Positions 25,053-34,810 of a stretch of 46,774 nucleotides of DNA are shown piece after piece. Source of the stretch: Nitrospira sp. (GTDB lineage: Bacteria > Nitrospirota > Nitrospiria > Nitrospirales > Nitrospiraceae); contig JAOUHJ010000023.1 in the NCBI GenBank assembly GCA_029865225.1, forward strand, positions 1 through 46,774, read 5' to 3'. A program made the position numbers and the translations under genes. How positions within the stretch are numbered: position 1 is the first letter of the stretch; the number at the start of each line of letters is the position of its first letter. The notes beneath the pieces were generated by a model. That model ran no database searches. It was not told where the DNA came from and saw only the letters and a program-made list of their open reading frames with translations.

Positions 25053-26206
25053 CGTCGGTTCCTCTTGACAAGATCTCGAACCGTGTCGATCACACGATTG
25101 ATTTCGCCTTCAGACATCTTTGAATACAGCGGCAACGAAACGATACGTTTGAATACCCTAGTGGAAACGGGAAAATCCTCCGGTCGATAGCCTCCCATGT
25201 CTCGGTGATAGGGATGTAAATGGAGTGGAATGAAATGCACACTACATCCGACTCCGGCTTCCTGCAGCTGACGGATGAATTCATCGCGACCAATCCTTAA
25301 AAGCTCTAAATTCAACTGGATCACATACAGGTGCCATGCGTGTTGTACGTGAGGAGCCGCCGGGGGGCAGAAGATCTCAGGAAAACCCTGGAAGCCTTGC
25401 TGGTACATAGCAGCATACCCCTCACGTCCTTTCCAAAACCGGTCACACTTCTTCAGCTGGGCTAACCCGAGCGCGGCGGCAATGTCGGTCAGATTGTATT
25501 TAAACCCGGGGGATAGTATCTCGTAGTACCACGAGCCTTGAGCAGAGTAGCGGTTCCAAGCATCTCGGCTGAGACCGTGGAGACTCATCATTCTCATACG
25601 AGCCGCCCACTCGCCGTTATTTGTGGTAATCATTCCACCTTCGCCGGTGGTAATGTTTTTCGTTGCATAGAACGAAAAACATGTGGCATCCGAAATCCCT
25701 CCAATCATCCTGCCGTGATATCGTGCAGGTAAGGCATGTGCCGCATCCTCAATTACAGCGAGGTTATGGGCCTTTGCGATCGCCTGAATCGGCTTGAGAT
25801 CGCAAGGATGTCCGGCGAAATGGACGGGGATGATCGCTCTCGTTTTATTCGTGACAGCCGCTTCAATCAGGTCAGTATCCAAATTAAGGGTATCTGGCAC
25901 ACAATCGATCAAGATAGGCTTTGCCTTAAAGTAGGTCACTACCTCGGCCGTTGCGGCGAATGTCATCGTCGGGACGAGCACTTCATCTCCCTCACGTACA
26001 CCGGCCGCTTCAAGTGCAAGATGAAGTGCGGCAGTGCAGGAATTTACGGCAACCGCATGCTCAGCTCCAACCTTCGCTGCAAACTCTTGTTCAAACTCTC
26101 TCACCTTGGGCCCTGTGGTCAGCCATCCTGAGCGGAGAACGTCAACCACCTCAGCCACTTCTTCATCACCCACATCGGACCTATGAAAAGGCAAGAAATC
26201 TTTCAT
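25049..26206 (-). CDS. DegT/DnrJ/EryC1-type PLP sugar aminotransferase
   Basis: It transfers an amino group to a nucleotide-linked keto sugar, most likely the 4-keto product of the dehydratase encoded next, giving a UDP-4-amino sugar (PglE/PseC-like). The 385-residue protein has the family length. The PLP-binding Lys183 lies in FYATKNITTGEGG, with WLTTGPKVREFEQEFA and VNSCTAALHLALEA at the N-terminus, PVHFAGHPCDL in the middle and VHFIPLHLHPYHRDMGGYR near the end. AGGAG lies eight bases before the ATG. It overlaps the next gene, so coupling is likely. It is the first gene of its operon, with 582 empty bases upstream. Confidence 0.93.
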   Translation of the reverse strand: MKDFLPFHRSDVGDEEVAEVVDVLRSGWLTTGPKVREFEQEFAAKVGAEHAVAVNSCTAALHLALEAAGVREGDEVLVPTMTFAATAEVVTYFKAKPILIDCVPDTLNLDTDLIEAAVTNKTRAIIPVHFAGHPCDLKPIQAIAKAHNLAVIEDAAHALPARYHGRMIGGISDATCFSFYATKNITTGEGGMITTNNGEWAARMRMMSLHGLSRDAWNRYSAQGSWYYEILSPGFKYNLTDIAAALGLAQLKKCDRFWKGREGYAAMYQQGFQGFPEIFCPPAAPHVQHAWHLYVIQLNLELLRIGRDEFIRQLQEAGVGCSVHFIPLHLHPYHRDMGGYRPEDFPVSTRVFKRIVSLPLYSKMSEGEINRVIDTVRDLVKRNRR

Positions 26207-26788
26207 TCACCGATCTCCTCTAAGAGGTTAGGACCATAAAACAAGACCAGAAGTCCTACACTCTCCCACAACTCTGGAAAATCACAACCCATCTTTAGGG
26301 TGGAGCCATGTTGGCCACAAGCATTCATGACCTAGCCTTCAGCGAGCCGATCAGAAACCAAATCTATATAACATTAGAGGGCATAACGCTATCGGGAACC
26401 CACAAAATTAACATTTTATAATATTCAGGGAATTTGTTACCAGAGGTAGTTTGCCACACCAAATTCTCCCGATCATGCTCTTGAAAATGTGGTACCCTGA
26501 GATCCCTTTTTTCTCTTCTTAGCAACATCTTACAAATTTGCCGCCTGGTCTGACCCTAAGTTCTCCCGCCTGGCAAAGCCCCCCTTCACGAGTCGTTGCG
26601 GAAGCCCCTGACGGGGATCCCACAACCCAACTCCATCCGAATCATGGATCCCAGGAGCAATTGTACGGCTGGCCGCAGTCCCGGACTTTCAATGTATTGG
26701 TTGAAGAGGTGCCTGAAGGGTGAGCTGTTGTAGTGAATACATCGCTCCAGGCGCGTGAGAGCAAGTCGTCAGTTGTCATCTCGACCAT
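26207..26788. other. Intergenic region, 582 bases, AT-rich in the middle
   Basis: It lies between the end of the heparinase-like gene and the start of the aminotransferase operon. The part around 26400-26430 is AT-rich (for example ACATTTTATAATATTC) and may hold the operon promoter, but no -35/-10 pair with proper spacing stands out. No terminator hairpin or credible gene was found. A 61-codon plus-strand frame at 26538-26723 has no recognisable features. Confidence 0.5.
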
Positions 26789-29011
26789 TCAGATCAACGG
26801 CATTCTAATTACAACAAGCCAGGTGCCCACCACAAGCCACGCGATGACGCTGAGTCCACGCAATAGTCCATAGCCATTAGATGAAAATTTCCTTCTGTAG
26901 ATAAGAAAAAACATTTCCTGGGAAACGAGCAAGGCGATGCAAAAGTATGTGGCTTTGAAGCGGTATTCCACAGCGTCGTCGAATTTTGGTCTTGGATATT
27001 CTTTTTTCATACGTTCTCTGGCTGCCATAATTTCAGCAACTTTCCCATCAACTTCCTGAGGTCTTGCCTTTATGAGTTGTAGGGAAGACATGGTGCCGCT
27101 GGCTCTAAGAGATATGGTCTCGGCCTCACGCGAAAGTTGTATCGTGTTTGACGCCAGCGGTACGGTGACCACCCAGTTCTCAGGCCCGTTCCACGTATGC
27201 ATGGAAGGCATGGCTGTGACCTTGCCCCCCTGAGTCCGGGGGTCATCAAATAACCAGACGGCGACGGCCCAAGAATCATGCGCAGGCTGCTCAATCATGA
27301 TTGCCGGTGCCGGCTGAGGAGCCGCTTCCGCCATCTGCCAGCCAGCGAAGGGCGTTCGACTCCCTCGATATTCCCGGATGCTGGCCCCGCTTGAACCAAA
27401 GACAAAGGTCTTTAGCACCGACCTGTTCGCTGGATGCGTGAGATCGTAGGACCCAGAAAATTGGCCTTCTCTTATTTCTATGTCATGAGCAGCCGTCCAT
27501 AACGTCGTAGTCTGACCTTTGCTGTTCTCCAACGAGTGATCGACAACCACCCAGAGGCCATCACCAGCCTGTGCGACCTGCCGTCGAACCACATAGCCTT
27601 CCGGCCCCCTTCGCTCTAAATCAATGAAGGAAAGTCCGTCTCCACGCCCCTCACCAAGCAGTTCCACCTTGCGTGGACTGGAGACACTTTCACCGGTCAA
27701 GTGCGGTGCATTCGAACCATTCCATGATTCCGCTTCACGACGCTCAACAGTGCCATAGGGCCAGTAACCGACATTGGTCCACCACGTCTGCCCCCTGGCC
27801 CACAACAACACACTCAACTCATCAGCATGTTTGTGGGCAAACCCTGGGAAGTAGGACCACGCCACAACCGTCTGACTGAGGTTTTCCGAACGATTGAAAC
27901 CGTTCCACCATATGGAATACCCTGCGATGGGATACACATCGCTGTGCGGCTGCACATTCTCAATCCGGCGCTTGAGTGGCCCATACAGACCTCCCTGCTC
28001 AGACACAGGAACCATGGGCCCTGGGAGATGAGCACCACCCTCGGTGTCGCCGAACATCGGCAAAGATCCATCAGGCCTTCGCAGCCGGGCGTACACCTCT
28101 TTAGCCTTCTCAAACTTCTGTCGCCATTCTTGAGGAACTTCGATTCTAAGCAGGGTCATATATCGAAATGCCAAGCTGAGGAACTGCACACCAGTCTTGT
28201 GATAACCGGCTGAATGCTCGAGTACGACCCCTTGTTCGTCGACGTAGAACCCCATCAGCTTCCCCAAACGTTCGAACGCCAGCTGAGAATAGCGCGATGC
28301 CTCCGGGAGAGTTGGGAAGACGAGGCTCACATGCCACAAGGCCAAGTCTTGCATGACTCCGTGGTTCGATAGGCGGTAATAAAAGGCTGGATCCGCGAGA
28401 AAAGACCTACTTCTGGCGACAAACACGAACAGGGTCTCAGCAACATCGGCATCAAAGCTGGGATGATGCCGGTACACGTTCCAAAATTCAGCAAGAGCCA
28501 GCACGCGCTCTGCTATCGCATGATCAAACCACAAGTCCCCTCTGGGGATGAGTGCGCGGCGTTCGTACGAGGCCCAGCCTAGGATAAGGTCGCGCGCTGT
28601 ACTAAAGAACTCCTCTCGTCCTGTTTCGCGATACGCAGCCAGCAAGATACGAGGGATGATCAGGCGCGCATGGAACAATCGCCAGTTTTGCGAGCCTTGA
28701 TCGAGATCCTGAGGGTCAAAAGGAAGGTGAATAGATTGCGGAGCCTCGCCAGGATAGACAAATTCGCCACGTAGGATCTTCTCGGCCTCGCTCACAGTAA
28801 AGAGACGGTTTTCATCGTCAAAGAAACGATACGTGCTGAGTTCGTCGAGTACCGCATCCGACGGCAGTTGCCGCCCCTGCTCGATCATCTCATGCGTGAT
28901 AGTGGGACTCGGCACATAATAGCGGGCGATGACCGTATACCAGATAGCCACCAATACGAGGACCGGAACCGTAGAATAGGCAATGCCGCATAGCAGCGAT
29001 CGAGCTTTCAT
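26789..29011 (-). CDS. Membrane-anchored heparinase II/III-family protein
   Basis: This is a probable polysaccharide lyase or related enzyme acting on a uronate-containing polymer in the periplasm. The 740-residue protein has an N-terminal membrane helix (about 7-28). An alpha/alpha-toroid domain follows, with DLWFDHAIAERVLALAEFW and NHGVMQDLALWHVSLVFP (about 213-230). A beta-sheet heparinase II/III C-terminal domain contains SYFPGFAHKHADELSVLLWA (about 387-406). After a region with MAARERMKKEYPRPKFDD it ends in two hydrophobic segments (about 685-705 and 718-736). The candidate catalytic residues Asn/His in SNHG, Tyr/His in AGYHKTG and His in HKHAD are all visible. It is downstream of SGNH genes. 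A trimming or degrading role in polymer export is inferred. Confidence 0.85.
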   Translation of the reverse strand: MKARSLLCGIAYSTVPVLVLVAIWYTVIARYYVPSPTITHEMIEQGRQLPSDAVLDELSTYRFFDDENRLFTVSEAEKILRGEFVYPGEAPQSIHLPFDPQDLDQGSQNWRLFHARLIIPRILLAAYRETGREEFFSTARDLILGWASYERRALIPRGDLWFDHAIAERVLALAEFWNVYRHHPSFDADVAETLFVFVARSRSFLADPAFYYRLSNHGVMQDLALWHVSLVFPTLPEASRYSQLAFERLGKLMGFYVDEQGVVLEHSAGYHKTGVQFLSLAFRYMTLLRIEVPQEWRQKFEKAKEVYARLRRPDGSLPMFGDTEGGAHLPGPMVPVSEQGGLYGPLKRRIENVQPHSDVYPIAGYSIWWNGFNRSENLSQTVVAWSYFPGFAHKHADELSVLLWARGQTWWTNVGYWPYGTVERREAESWNGSNAPHLTGESVSSPRKVELLGEGRGDGLSFIDLERRGPEGYVVRRQVAQAGDGLWVVVDHSLENSKGQTTTLWTAAHDIEIREGQFSGSYDLTHPANRSVLKTFVFGSSGASIREYRGSRTPFAGWQMAEAAPQPAPAIMIEQPAHDSWAVAVWLFDDPRTQGGKVTAMPSMHTWNGPENWVVTVPLASNTIQLSREAETISLRASGTMSSLQLIKARPQEVDGKVAEIMAARERMKKEYPRPKFDDAVEYRFKATYFCIALLVSQEMFFLIYRRKFSSNGYGLLRGLSVIAWLVVGTWLVVIRMPLI

Positions 29012-29100
29012 TTGTTCGCCATCGGGGCCACAGTAACATCAAACTGCAACAGGCCATCCGGACATTTAGCCCAGCAGCAGACGACTGATAGAAATGTTGA

Positions 29101-30432
29101 TCATTCGGAAGATGGAACAGAGTCACACCGACTCTCTGCACTTATGAGCTGATCGATGTCCGATAGTCGCCTGCTCTTGTCGTTCGATTCAATCAAAGAC
29201 CGCTCCAGCACCTGACGGCTAAGAAGAAGTCCTGCAAAGCGGTTTCCCTTCACATTGATATGACCATCGTGAGCCCAATATAAGTCTTCCTCAGTATTCG
29301 ATGTTGCACTGCCGATGCAACGGACATACCGACTGAATTCTGGCAACAAGTCGACAAATTCGATCTGGTCTCGCTGAAAAAACTCCGTCACCCGTTGATT
29401 GGGATACTCCCACTGCAGATGTCCTTCCTTGGACCGGAAGGACTCGTAGACTTGAGTGCGCTCCGGAATCATGAGAACAAGCAGAGTGGCCCCTGCTGCT
29501 TCAACCTCCGATTTCAATTGTCGAAGGTTTTCAAGATGGTCTTTCCACGCCTGTTCCAGCCAGGGATACTCAGCGACAGAAAGAAAATGCTCTGGATCAT
29601 CCATCGAGGGTGGCGGTGTCGCCAAGCCGAGCCGGGCGGCCATAAGCCGTAGGGCTTCCGGCTGTCGCAAACGGTCGTACAAGATGGAACGATCCGAAAG
29701 AAACTCCTTCAAATCGTTCAAGAATCCGGTCGGCTTGCGTTCCAAGACACTTTTTAGCCGTGTTCGTATCTCGTCATCGGTATAGACCTTGCGCACGCCA
29801 AGCCTCACATCTTCCAGTACAATCCTGGTAACCATGTACCCGTCGACTACCGATCTTCCTGGATACAGGTAATCATCGATAAGATCATGCGCCGTATACC
29901 CGACGACAACCAACCGTGGTCGCCCAGCCTGCCCAACCACAGCCTTCAGCTTGTTCCGCTCTTGATGGGTACCGTATCCCCCAACTCCACACTTCAGGAC
30001 CCTCACGCCGATGCGTTCTTCAAGGATCGCCCCCCAGGTTTCTTCAAGTGCAGCATAGCCCCAGGTAAAGCTATCCCCAAGTAGCAAGACATACCCGTCT
30101 TGAGGATCGAACGGTCGATCGCGGCAACCTAAACTATTGGAGGAGATCGCAAACGGAGCCCCATACGTACGGATGTAGTCGGGGAGCAAGAAGACGTCGC
30201 CCGAAAAACTCTTGGCAATATCATGACCATTGACCGGATCCGCCGCATAATAATACCGCGGCGCCATCCCCTTACGGGGAGTTTTGAAATCTCCTGGATT
30301 CCCATAGCCGAGCATTCGCAAGCCCAGCTCACACATCAAAATCCCGACGATCAAGCTGATGATCACAAGAGCCGTATTCGCCACCACTCGCGTCGAACCG
30401 CTCATCCCTCTACGATCCCTCATATCACTCAT
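29101..30432 (-). CDS. SGNH/GDSL-type membrane-anchored hydrolase-like protein
   Basis: The 443-residue protein has one N-terminal membrane helix (about 13-38, VVANTALVIISLIVGILMCELG) and a periplasmic SGNH domain. Block I is VLLLGDSFTWG, with Ser121 as nucleophile. A Gly block is seen in KCGVGGYGTHQE. The last block is AHDGHINVKGNRFAG, with Asp389 and His391. Proteins of this kind in exopolysaccharide clusters act as O-acetyltransferases or esterases on the polymer. The ATG at 30432 is preferred over an upstream start because GAGG lies five bases before it. The gap to the SGNH-PAS gene is 125 bases. The substrate is not evident. Confidence 0.85.
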   Translation of the reverse strand: MSDMRDRRGMSGSTRVVANTALVIISLIVGILMCELGLRMLGYGNPGDFKTPRKGMAPRYYYAADPVNGHDIAKSFSGDVFLLPDYIRTYGAPFAISSNSLGCRDRPFDPQDGYVLLLGDSFTWGYAALEETWGAILEERIGVRVLKCGVGGYGTHQERNKLKAVVGQAGRPRLVVVGYTAHDLIDDYLYPGRSVVDGYMVTRIVLEDVRLGVRKVYTDDEIRTRLKSVLERKPTGFLNDLKEFLSDRSILYDRLRQPEALRLMAARLGLATPPPSMDDPEHFLSVAEYPWLEQAWKDHLENLRQLKSEVEAAGATLLVLMIPERTQVYESFRSKEGHLQWEYPNQRVTEFFQRDQIEFVDLLPEFSRYVRCIGSATSNTEEDLYWAHDGHINVKGNRFAGLLLSRQVLERSLIESNDKSRRLSDIDQLISAESRCDSVPSSE

Positions 30433-30557
30433 CACATCCTCAGATTGGAAAGCATGGCCAAAGGTCCCTCGAGTACAGCGCCCAAGGACTCGCGGACGCC
30501 ACTGAAAAATCAAGCGGTGATGATCGCCGTTGTATTCCGCCGAGGTGCTCAGATCAA

Positions 30558-32282
30558 CTACCTGGAACGCGTGGAGGACGAGGAGTCAGCCAGACCACTG
30601 ACTTCGACGATCGTAATTGACTGATCCGGAGACTTTGGGTTCTGCTGGAGATCCCATTGGCTAGCCACGGAAACCTTGGATCCATCACGCCGCTCGTGGA
30701 TGAGATGGCCTTCCCAATGACCCTTCACGCGAAGCTGTTCCTCGATCACCTCGATCGGTATCGGAAACACCGTCTTCAGCAGTTGATGCGATATCTCGCC
30801 CAGTACTTCGTGCGGTTCCCACCCATATAATTGTTGTGCCCCTTTACTCCAATACCGGATCGTCCCGTCGAGATTGCGGACCATGAGCGCATCTTCGACA
30901 CGAACATTGATGTTATTTGACATCTCGTGCGTCGACAGCTTTGCGTATGATTGTTTTCCAACCGTAAGAGCTTCGGCCAATGCCTCCGCAACAACCCGAT
31001 GCCCTTCGACTGTCCAATGGGTATCGTCATGCAAAAACACCAGGGTGTTATTGCGTGCGGCCGACCGCAGCGCAGGGGTGAGATCGAGATAGCCGATGTC
31101 GGGAGAGATCTCCGCTAGCAGACCACGGAGACGATCAGGGAGATCGTTGACATCCCACCGAGTCACTCCTCCACCGATTCCTTCGAAATCGGTGATCTCG
31201 TGATACACGCGGTAGGCGACCGGAGCGAAGACGACTATTAAATGTGCCCCTTCTTGCTGCACTAAGCGATGGGCTTCCTCTAGGACGGCTATTGTTTTTT
31301 GGAGGTCATCCAGTTCCTGCTTGGTCAGAGTGACCGAAACCGACCGCCCCTTGACGTACAATCGTTGTTCTTTCCCCTCGGAGTCCACAACTGTGGTACG
31401 GGCTGATTGAGGCTTCTCATTCGGAATGGGAACACACCCCCAGAGAAGCTGCGTCAGCCACGCCAATGAATTCTTGGTAAAGGATCGATACCAGAAACTA
31501 TCGACACGACCCCAGGTGGCTTTGAGAGACGCCACGCTGTTGGCATAGTCCCGGGCATTATGCAGATCGTTCCCTTCATAGAACACCCAGATGACGGTTT
31601 TGGGGTGGAGGGGGAGCGCATAGCGTTTCAGAACGACGAGTTCTTGCTGTGGCCCATAACCCGATTGCCCAAGATTGGCCACAGTCAGTTGTGTGAGTTC
31701 CGCCAACTTGGTGGTCACCAACTGTGAACCGGGAATCATCTGAGATTCGACATACGAATCGCCGATCACCGCAATATCGGCACTCGCAAGATCGACTTCG
31801 TTCCGGAATCCATTCTTATCATAGATCAAATCGAACGGCTCCTCAGGGTGCGGTGGAAGACAGAGCACTTCTCCGATGTTTCCGCGGTTCACCTGCATCT
31901 TCATAGTCTGATGAGGTTTGGGTATGTATAACAGTTCCATATCCGGACGATAGCCCGGATGTTCCCAGTCGAAACCATCTGTGATCGCGAAGGTCTCTCG
32001 ATAATTGATCAGCTTCAACCCGACAGGCAACTCGAGCATCGCTAACGCGACCCCCAGAGAGAATGTGGTCAGAAGAAACTGGCTCCTGATCTCGTCCTGG
32101 GGAATCGTCGTGACCAGCGCGTAGCCACCCCAAACTACCAGATAAGAGGCGATGAGAAAGCTGAACAGTTGCCGAGCATCGGAAACACCAGCCTTCACGA
32201 TGAGGAAATACCCAAGAACGAAGAACACCACCGTCAGTCCGACAACAACTTTCCTGGCATGCTGATTGGAATTCTGTTTCAT
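30558..32282 (-). CDS. SGNH hydrolase-like membrane protein fused to a C-terminal PAS domain
   Basis: The 574-residue protein has about three N-terminal membrane helices (10-95, for example VVVGLTVVFFVLGYFLIV). An SGNH domain follows with IAVIGDSYVES (Ser176), GQSGYGPQQELVVLKRYA, FYEGNDLHNA and FLHDDTHWTVEGHR (Asp419, His422). After a short linker, residues about 455-565 form a PAS domain: DALMVRNLDGTIRYWSKGAQ, LYGWEPHEVLGE and HWEGHLIHERRDGSKV. No kinase or cyclase follows, and the protein ends in a Ser/Arg tail. The SGNH part suggests acyl transfer on a polysaccharide. The PAS part resembles sensor PAS domains. The start (ATG 32282) has no clear ribosome binding site. A terminator hairpin lies upstream. 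Confidence 0.88.
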   Translation of the reverse strand: MKQNSNQHARKVVVGLTVVFFVLGYFLIVKAGVSDARQLFSFLIASYLVVWGGYALVTTIPQDEIRSQFLLTTFSLGVALAMLELPVGLKLINYRETFAITDGFDWEHPGYRPDMELLYIPKPHQTMKMQVNRGNIGEVLCLPPHPEEPFDLIYDKNGFRNEVDLASADIAVIGDSYVESQMIPGSQLVTTKLAELTQLTVANLGQSGYGPQQELVVLKRYALPLHPKTVIWVFYEGNDLHNARDYANSVASLKATWGRVDSFWYRSFTKNSLAWLTQLLWGCVPIPNEKPQSARTTVVDSEGKEQRLYVKGRSVSVTLTKQELDDLQKTIAVLEEAHRLVQQEGAHLIVVFAPVAYRVYHEITDFEGIGGGVTRWDVNDLPDRLRGLLAEISPDIGYLDLTPALRSAARNNTLVFLHDDTHWTVEGHRVVAEALAEALTVGKQSYAKLSTHEMSNNINVRVEDALMVRNLDGTIRYWSKGAQQLYGWEPHEVLGEISHQLLKTVFPIPIEVIEEQLRVKGHWEGHLIHERRDGSKVSVASQWDLQQNPKSPDQSITIVEVSGLADSSSSTRSR

Positions 32283-32319
32283 ACTCAAGATCTATTAGTA
32301 CATTCCTAGCCAACAAGTA

Positions 32320-32339
32320 AGCCCCGCAAAGGCGGGGCT
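32320..32339 (-). terminator. Strong 8-bp hairpin, probable terminator of the carbamoyltransferase-SxtJ transcript
   Basis: AGCCCCGC and GCGGGGCT form a perfect 8-bp stem around a 4-base loop. It lies downstream of the SxtJ-like gene and just before the SGNH-PAS gene on the minus strand. The run of U after it is short (CTTACTTGTT), so termination efficiency is uncertain. Confidence 0.65.
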
Positions 32340-32549
32340 CTGCTCGATACTGTCAAGCCGGGCGAGTTCGAGAATTTCAACTCGGAATCTTGCGAGTTTG
32401 CAACGACACGTCATGAGGGCATCCAGCATAGTGACATTACATCTGTTGAGCTCCTAGCCCAAGATTCATATCCATGTTCCCATACGGAAAGCAAGCCTCG
32501 ACTCATGCCCCACATGAGTGAAAATGTTGATTCAGGATTATTCGGTAGC

Positions 32550-32954
32550 CTAAAACTGATTACGCATATGGTGGCGGGACCGAGCGGCTCGGACGACACG
32601 ATAGGAATCCACGTGTTCTCTGACCGTACGATGCATGGGATCTTTCCCCATCACCCGCATGACAATCCCCATCGGGGTAATGAGCAGATAGTAAATGATT
32701 CCAAGGATAATCCTCGTGTTGATCGAGCCCAGCACATGGCCGATCTTCATCCATCCCTGGTGGACCTGCTTCAAGCTCTGCGGGACAATCGTCCCCAGAA
32801 CGACGAGCAGACCTCCGAGAACCAGCGCCCAAAGGCGAGGCGACTCGCTTCGAAACACAAGGGGCCACACCCCAATCACCGAAAAGACTCCGCCGACGAT
32901 AAGACCAAACTGCCGTAGATCCTTCGTAGTGGGCGGTTGAATCGTTCGGTCCAT
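32550..32954 (-). CDS. SxtJ-family small membrane protein
   Basis: The 134-residue protein has three or more hydrophobic segments (about 15-32 FGLIVGGVFSVIGVWPLVF, 40-60 LWALVLGGLLVVLGTIVP, 78-100 IILGIIYYLLITPMGIVMRV). The C-terminal MGKDPMHRTV motif is characteristic of SxtJ-type proteins named after the saxitoxin cluster. These commonly accompany NodU/CmcH carbamoyltransferases, and here the gene starts 11 bases after the carbamoyltransferase stop. The biochemical function is unknown. AGGAG lies eight bases before the ATG. Confidence 0.88.
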   Translation of the reverse strand: MDRTIQPPTTKDLRQFGLIVGGVFSVIGVWPLVFRSESPRLWALVLGGLLVVLGTIVPQSLKQVHQGWMKIGHVLGSINTRIILGIIYYLLITPMGIVMRVMGKDPMHRTVREHVDSYRVVRAARSRHHMRNQF

Positions 32955-32965
32955 TGCACAATCTC

Positions 32966-34810
32966 CTAGTCAAGCTCAAATTCTTTTTGCCAGTTGGTAT
33001 CATCTGCCAACGGTTTTTGCTGTGTCTTGTACAGCACGCAGTTCTCGAGGACGAGCACATCCATCTCGGTCCGCATGAAGCACCGATAGGCGTCCTCAGG
33101 CGTGCACACGATCGGCTCGCCTCGAACGTTGAAGGACGTATTCACCAGGACCGGATAGCCGGTGTGTGCTTCAAAGGCTTTGAGCAGCCGGTAATAGCGA
33201 GGGTTCGTGGATTCGTGTACGGTTTGAATCCGCGCTGAATAATCCAGATGGGTCACGGCTGGGATGTCAGACCGAGGAACATTGAGCAACTCAATCCCCC
33301 AGAGACCAGTCTGTTCGGCCGGCAGCGGGAGACGTCGCTTCTCCTGCACCGGCGCGACAAGCAGCATATAGGGGCTGTCCGTGTTTATCTCAAAGAAGTC
33401 AGAGACTCGCTCTCGTAGAACCGAAGGAGCGAACGGTCGGAACGACTCACGATACTTGATCTTCAAGTTCATCACCGACTGCATCTTCGTGTTGCGGGCA
33501 TCACCGAGAATGCTTCGCCCGCCGAGCGCGCGAGGACCGAACTCCATCCGGCCCTGCAACCACCCCACCACCTTCCCGTCCGCCAGGTCCCTCCCCACAC
33601 GATCGAAGAGATCCTGATCGTCAAGCAATTCATACGGGGCATCGGCCTGTTTGAGAAACTGTTCGATTTCGGCATTGCTATGACGCGGCCCCAAGTAACT
33701 CCCCTTCATCTGATCAGCATCGGTGACTCGCCTCGGCTGATTTTCATACTGATACCAGGCTGTGAGGGCCGCGCCGACCGCGCCACCCGCATCGCCGGCT
33801 GCCGGCTGAATCCAAATCCCTTTGAAAGGACCTTCTCGCAAGATCCGCCCGTTCCCCACACAATTCAGCGCCACCCCTCCGGCCATGCAGAGATAATCGA
33901 CTCCCGTTTCACGGTGCAAGGTACGGGTCACACGAAGCATGACTTCTTCCGTCACCTCCTGGATCGACCGTGCCAGATCCATCTCACGCTGGGTCAATTT
34001 GCTTTCTGGTTTTCGTGGTGGACCACCAAACACCTCGCTGAACTTGTCCCCCGTCATGGTCAACCCGGTACAGTAGTTGAAATAGTCCATATTCAACCGG
34101 AATGTCCCGTCCGGCTTCAGGTCGAGTACGTGATCATAGATCGCCTTCACATATTTTGGTTCACCGTAGGGAGCCAGGCCCATCACCTTGTATTCGCCGG
34201 AATTGACCTTAAAACCGGTGTAGTACGTGAAGGCTGAATAGAGAAGCCCGAGAGAATGGGGGAAAGGGATTTCCCACAGCGGTGTCAGAGCGTTCCCTTC
34301 ACCGAGCCAGGCCGACGTCGTGGCCCATTCCCCTACGCCATCCATGCAGAGTATGACCGCCTTGTCATAGGGCGATGGATAGAAGGCCGAGGCGGCATGA
34401 GACTCATGATGCTCGCCAAACAGTAGTGGGGGTAGCTCCGCCTGCTTCATCCCTGGTGCCAAGGCGATGAACTCCTTGGCAAGAATGTTGCGGAGGAACA
34501 GCTTTTCCTTCAGCCACACCGGCATGGCTGCCACAAATGACTGAAGTCCTCTCGGGGCAAACGCCAGATAGGTTTCAATCAACCGTTCAAATTTCACCAG
34601 CGGCTTATCATAAAAGACGATGTAGCCGAGGTCACCCAGCGCGATACCTCCCTCCCTCAAGCAATAGGTCACCGCTCGAGAAGGGAAACCCGGGTCATGT
34701 TTTTTTCGGGTGAACCGCTCCTCCTGAGCCGCAGCAACAATCTCTCCGTCCCGAACCAGGCAAGCTGCGCTATCGTGATAGAAGGCCGAAATCCCAAGAA
34801 TGTAATTCAT
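32966..34810 (-). CDS. Carbamoyltransferase, NodU/CmcH family
   Basis: It transfers a carbamoyl group from carbamoyl phosphate (via carbamoyl-AMP) to a hydroxyl on a sugar or other small molecule. The 614-residue protein is full length. It has an N-terminal Kae1-like ASKHA domain with ILGISAFYHDSAACLV, EEHFTR-like QEERFTRKKHD, GEHHESHAASAFYPSPYD and VKVMG-like YKVMGLAPYG. AGGVALNCVGNGRI and the C-terminal domain with GPRALGGRSILGDAR (about 422) and PVLVNTSFNVRGEPIVCTP follow. It lies in an operon with the SxtJ-like gene and amid polysaccharide genes, so the acceptor may be the exopolysaccharide or its precursor. That acceptor is inferred. GGGAAG lies six bases upstream of the ATG. Confidence 0.94.
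   Translation of the reverse strand: MNYILGISAFYHDSAACLVRDGEIVAAAQEERFTRKKHDPGFPSRAVTYCLREGGIALGDLGYIVFYDKPLVKFERLIETYLAFAPRGLQSFVAAMPVWLKEKLFLRNILAKEFIALAPGMKQAELPPLLFGEHHESHAASAFYPSPYDKAVILCMDGVGEWATTSAWLGEGNALTPLWEIPFPHSLGLLYSAFTYYTGFKVNSGEYKVMGLAPYGEPKYVKAIYDHVLDLKPDGTFRLNMDYFNYCTGLTMTGDKFSEVFGGPPRKPESKLTQREMDLARSIQEVTEEVMLRVTRTLHRETGVDYLCMAGGVALNCVGNGRILREGPFKGIWIQPAAGDAGGAVGAALTAWYQYENQPRRVTDADQMKGSYLGPRHSNAEIEQFLKQADAPYELLDDQDLFDRVGRDLADGKVVGWLQGRMEFGPRALGGRSILGDARNTKMQSVMNLKIKYRESFRPFAPSVLRERVSDFFEINTDSPYMLLVAPVQEKRRLPLPAEQTGLWGIELLNVPRSDIPAVTHLDYSARIQTVHESTNPRYYRLLKAFEAHTGYPVLVNTSFNVRGEPIVCTPEDAYRCFMRTEMDVLVLENCVLYKTQQKPLADDTNWQKEFELD

Noticed and set aside
26207-26788. Possible sigma54 promoter before the aminotransferase operon
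   Set aside because: I looked for the GG-n10-GC pattern on the minus strand and found no site with correct spacing.
32560-33060. Minus-strand frame of 166 codons overlapping the SxtJ gene
   Set aside because: It is in another frame and overlaps both SxtJ and the end of the carbamoyltransferase, each well supported.
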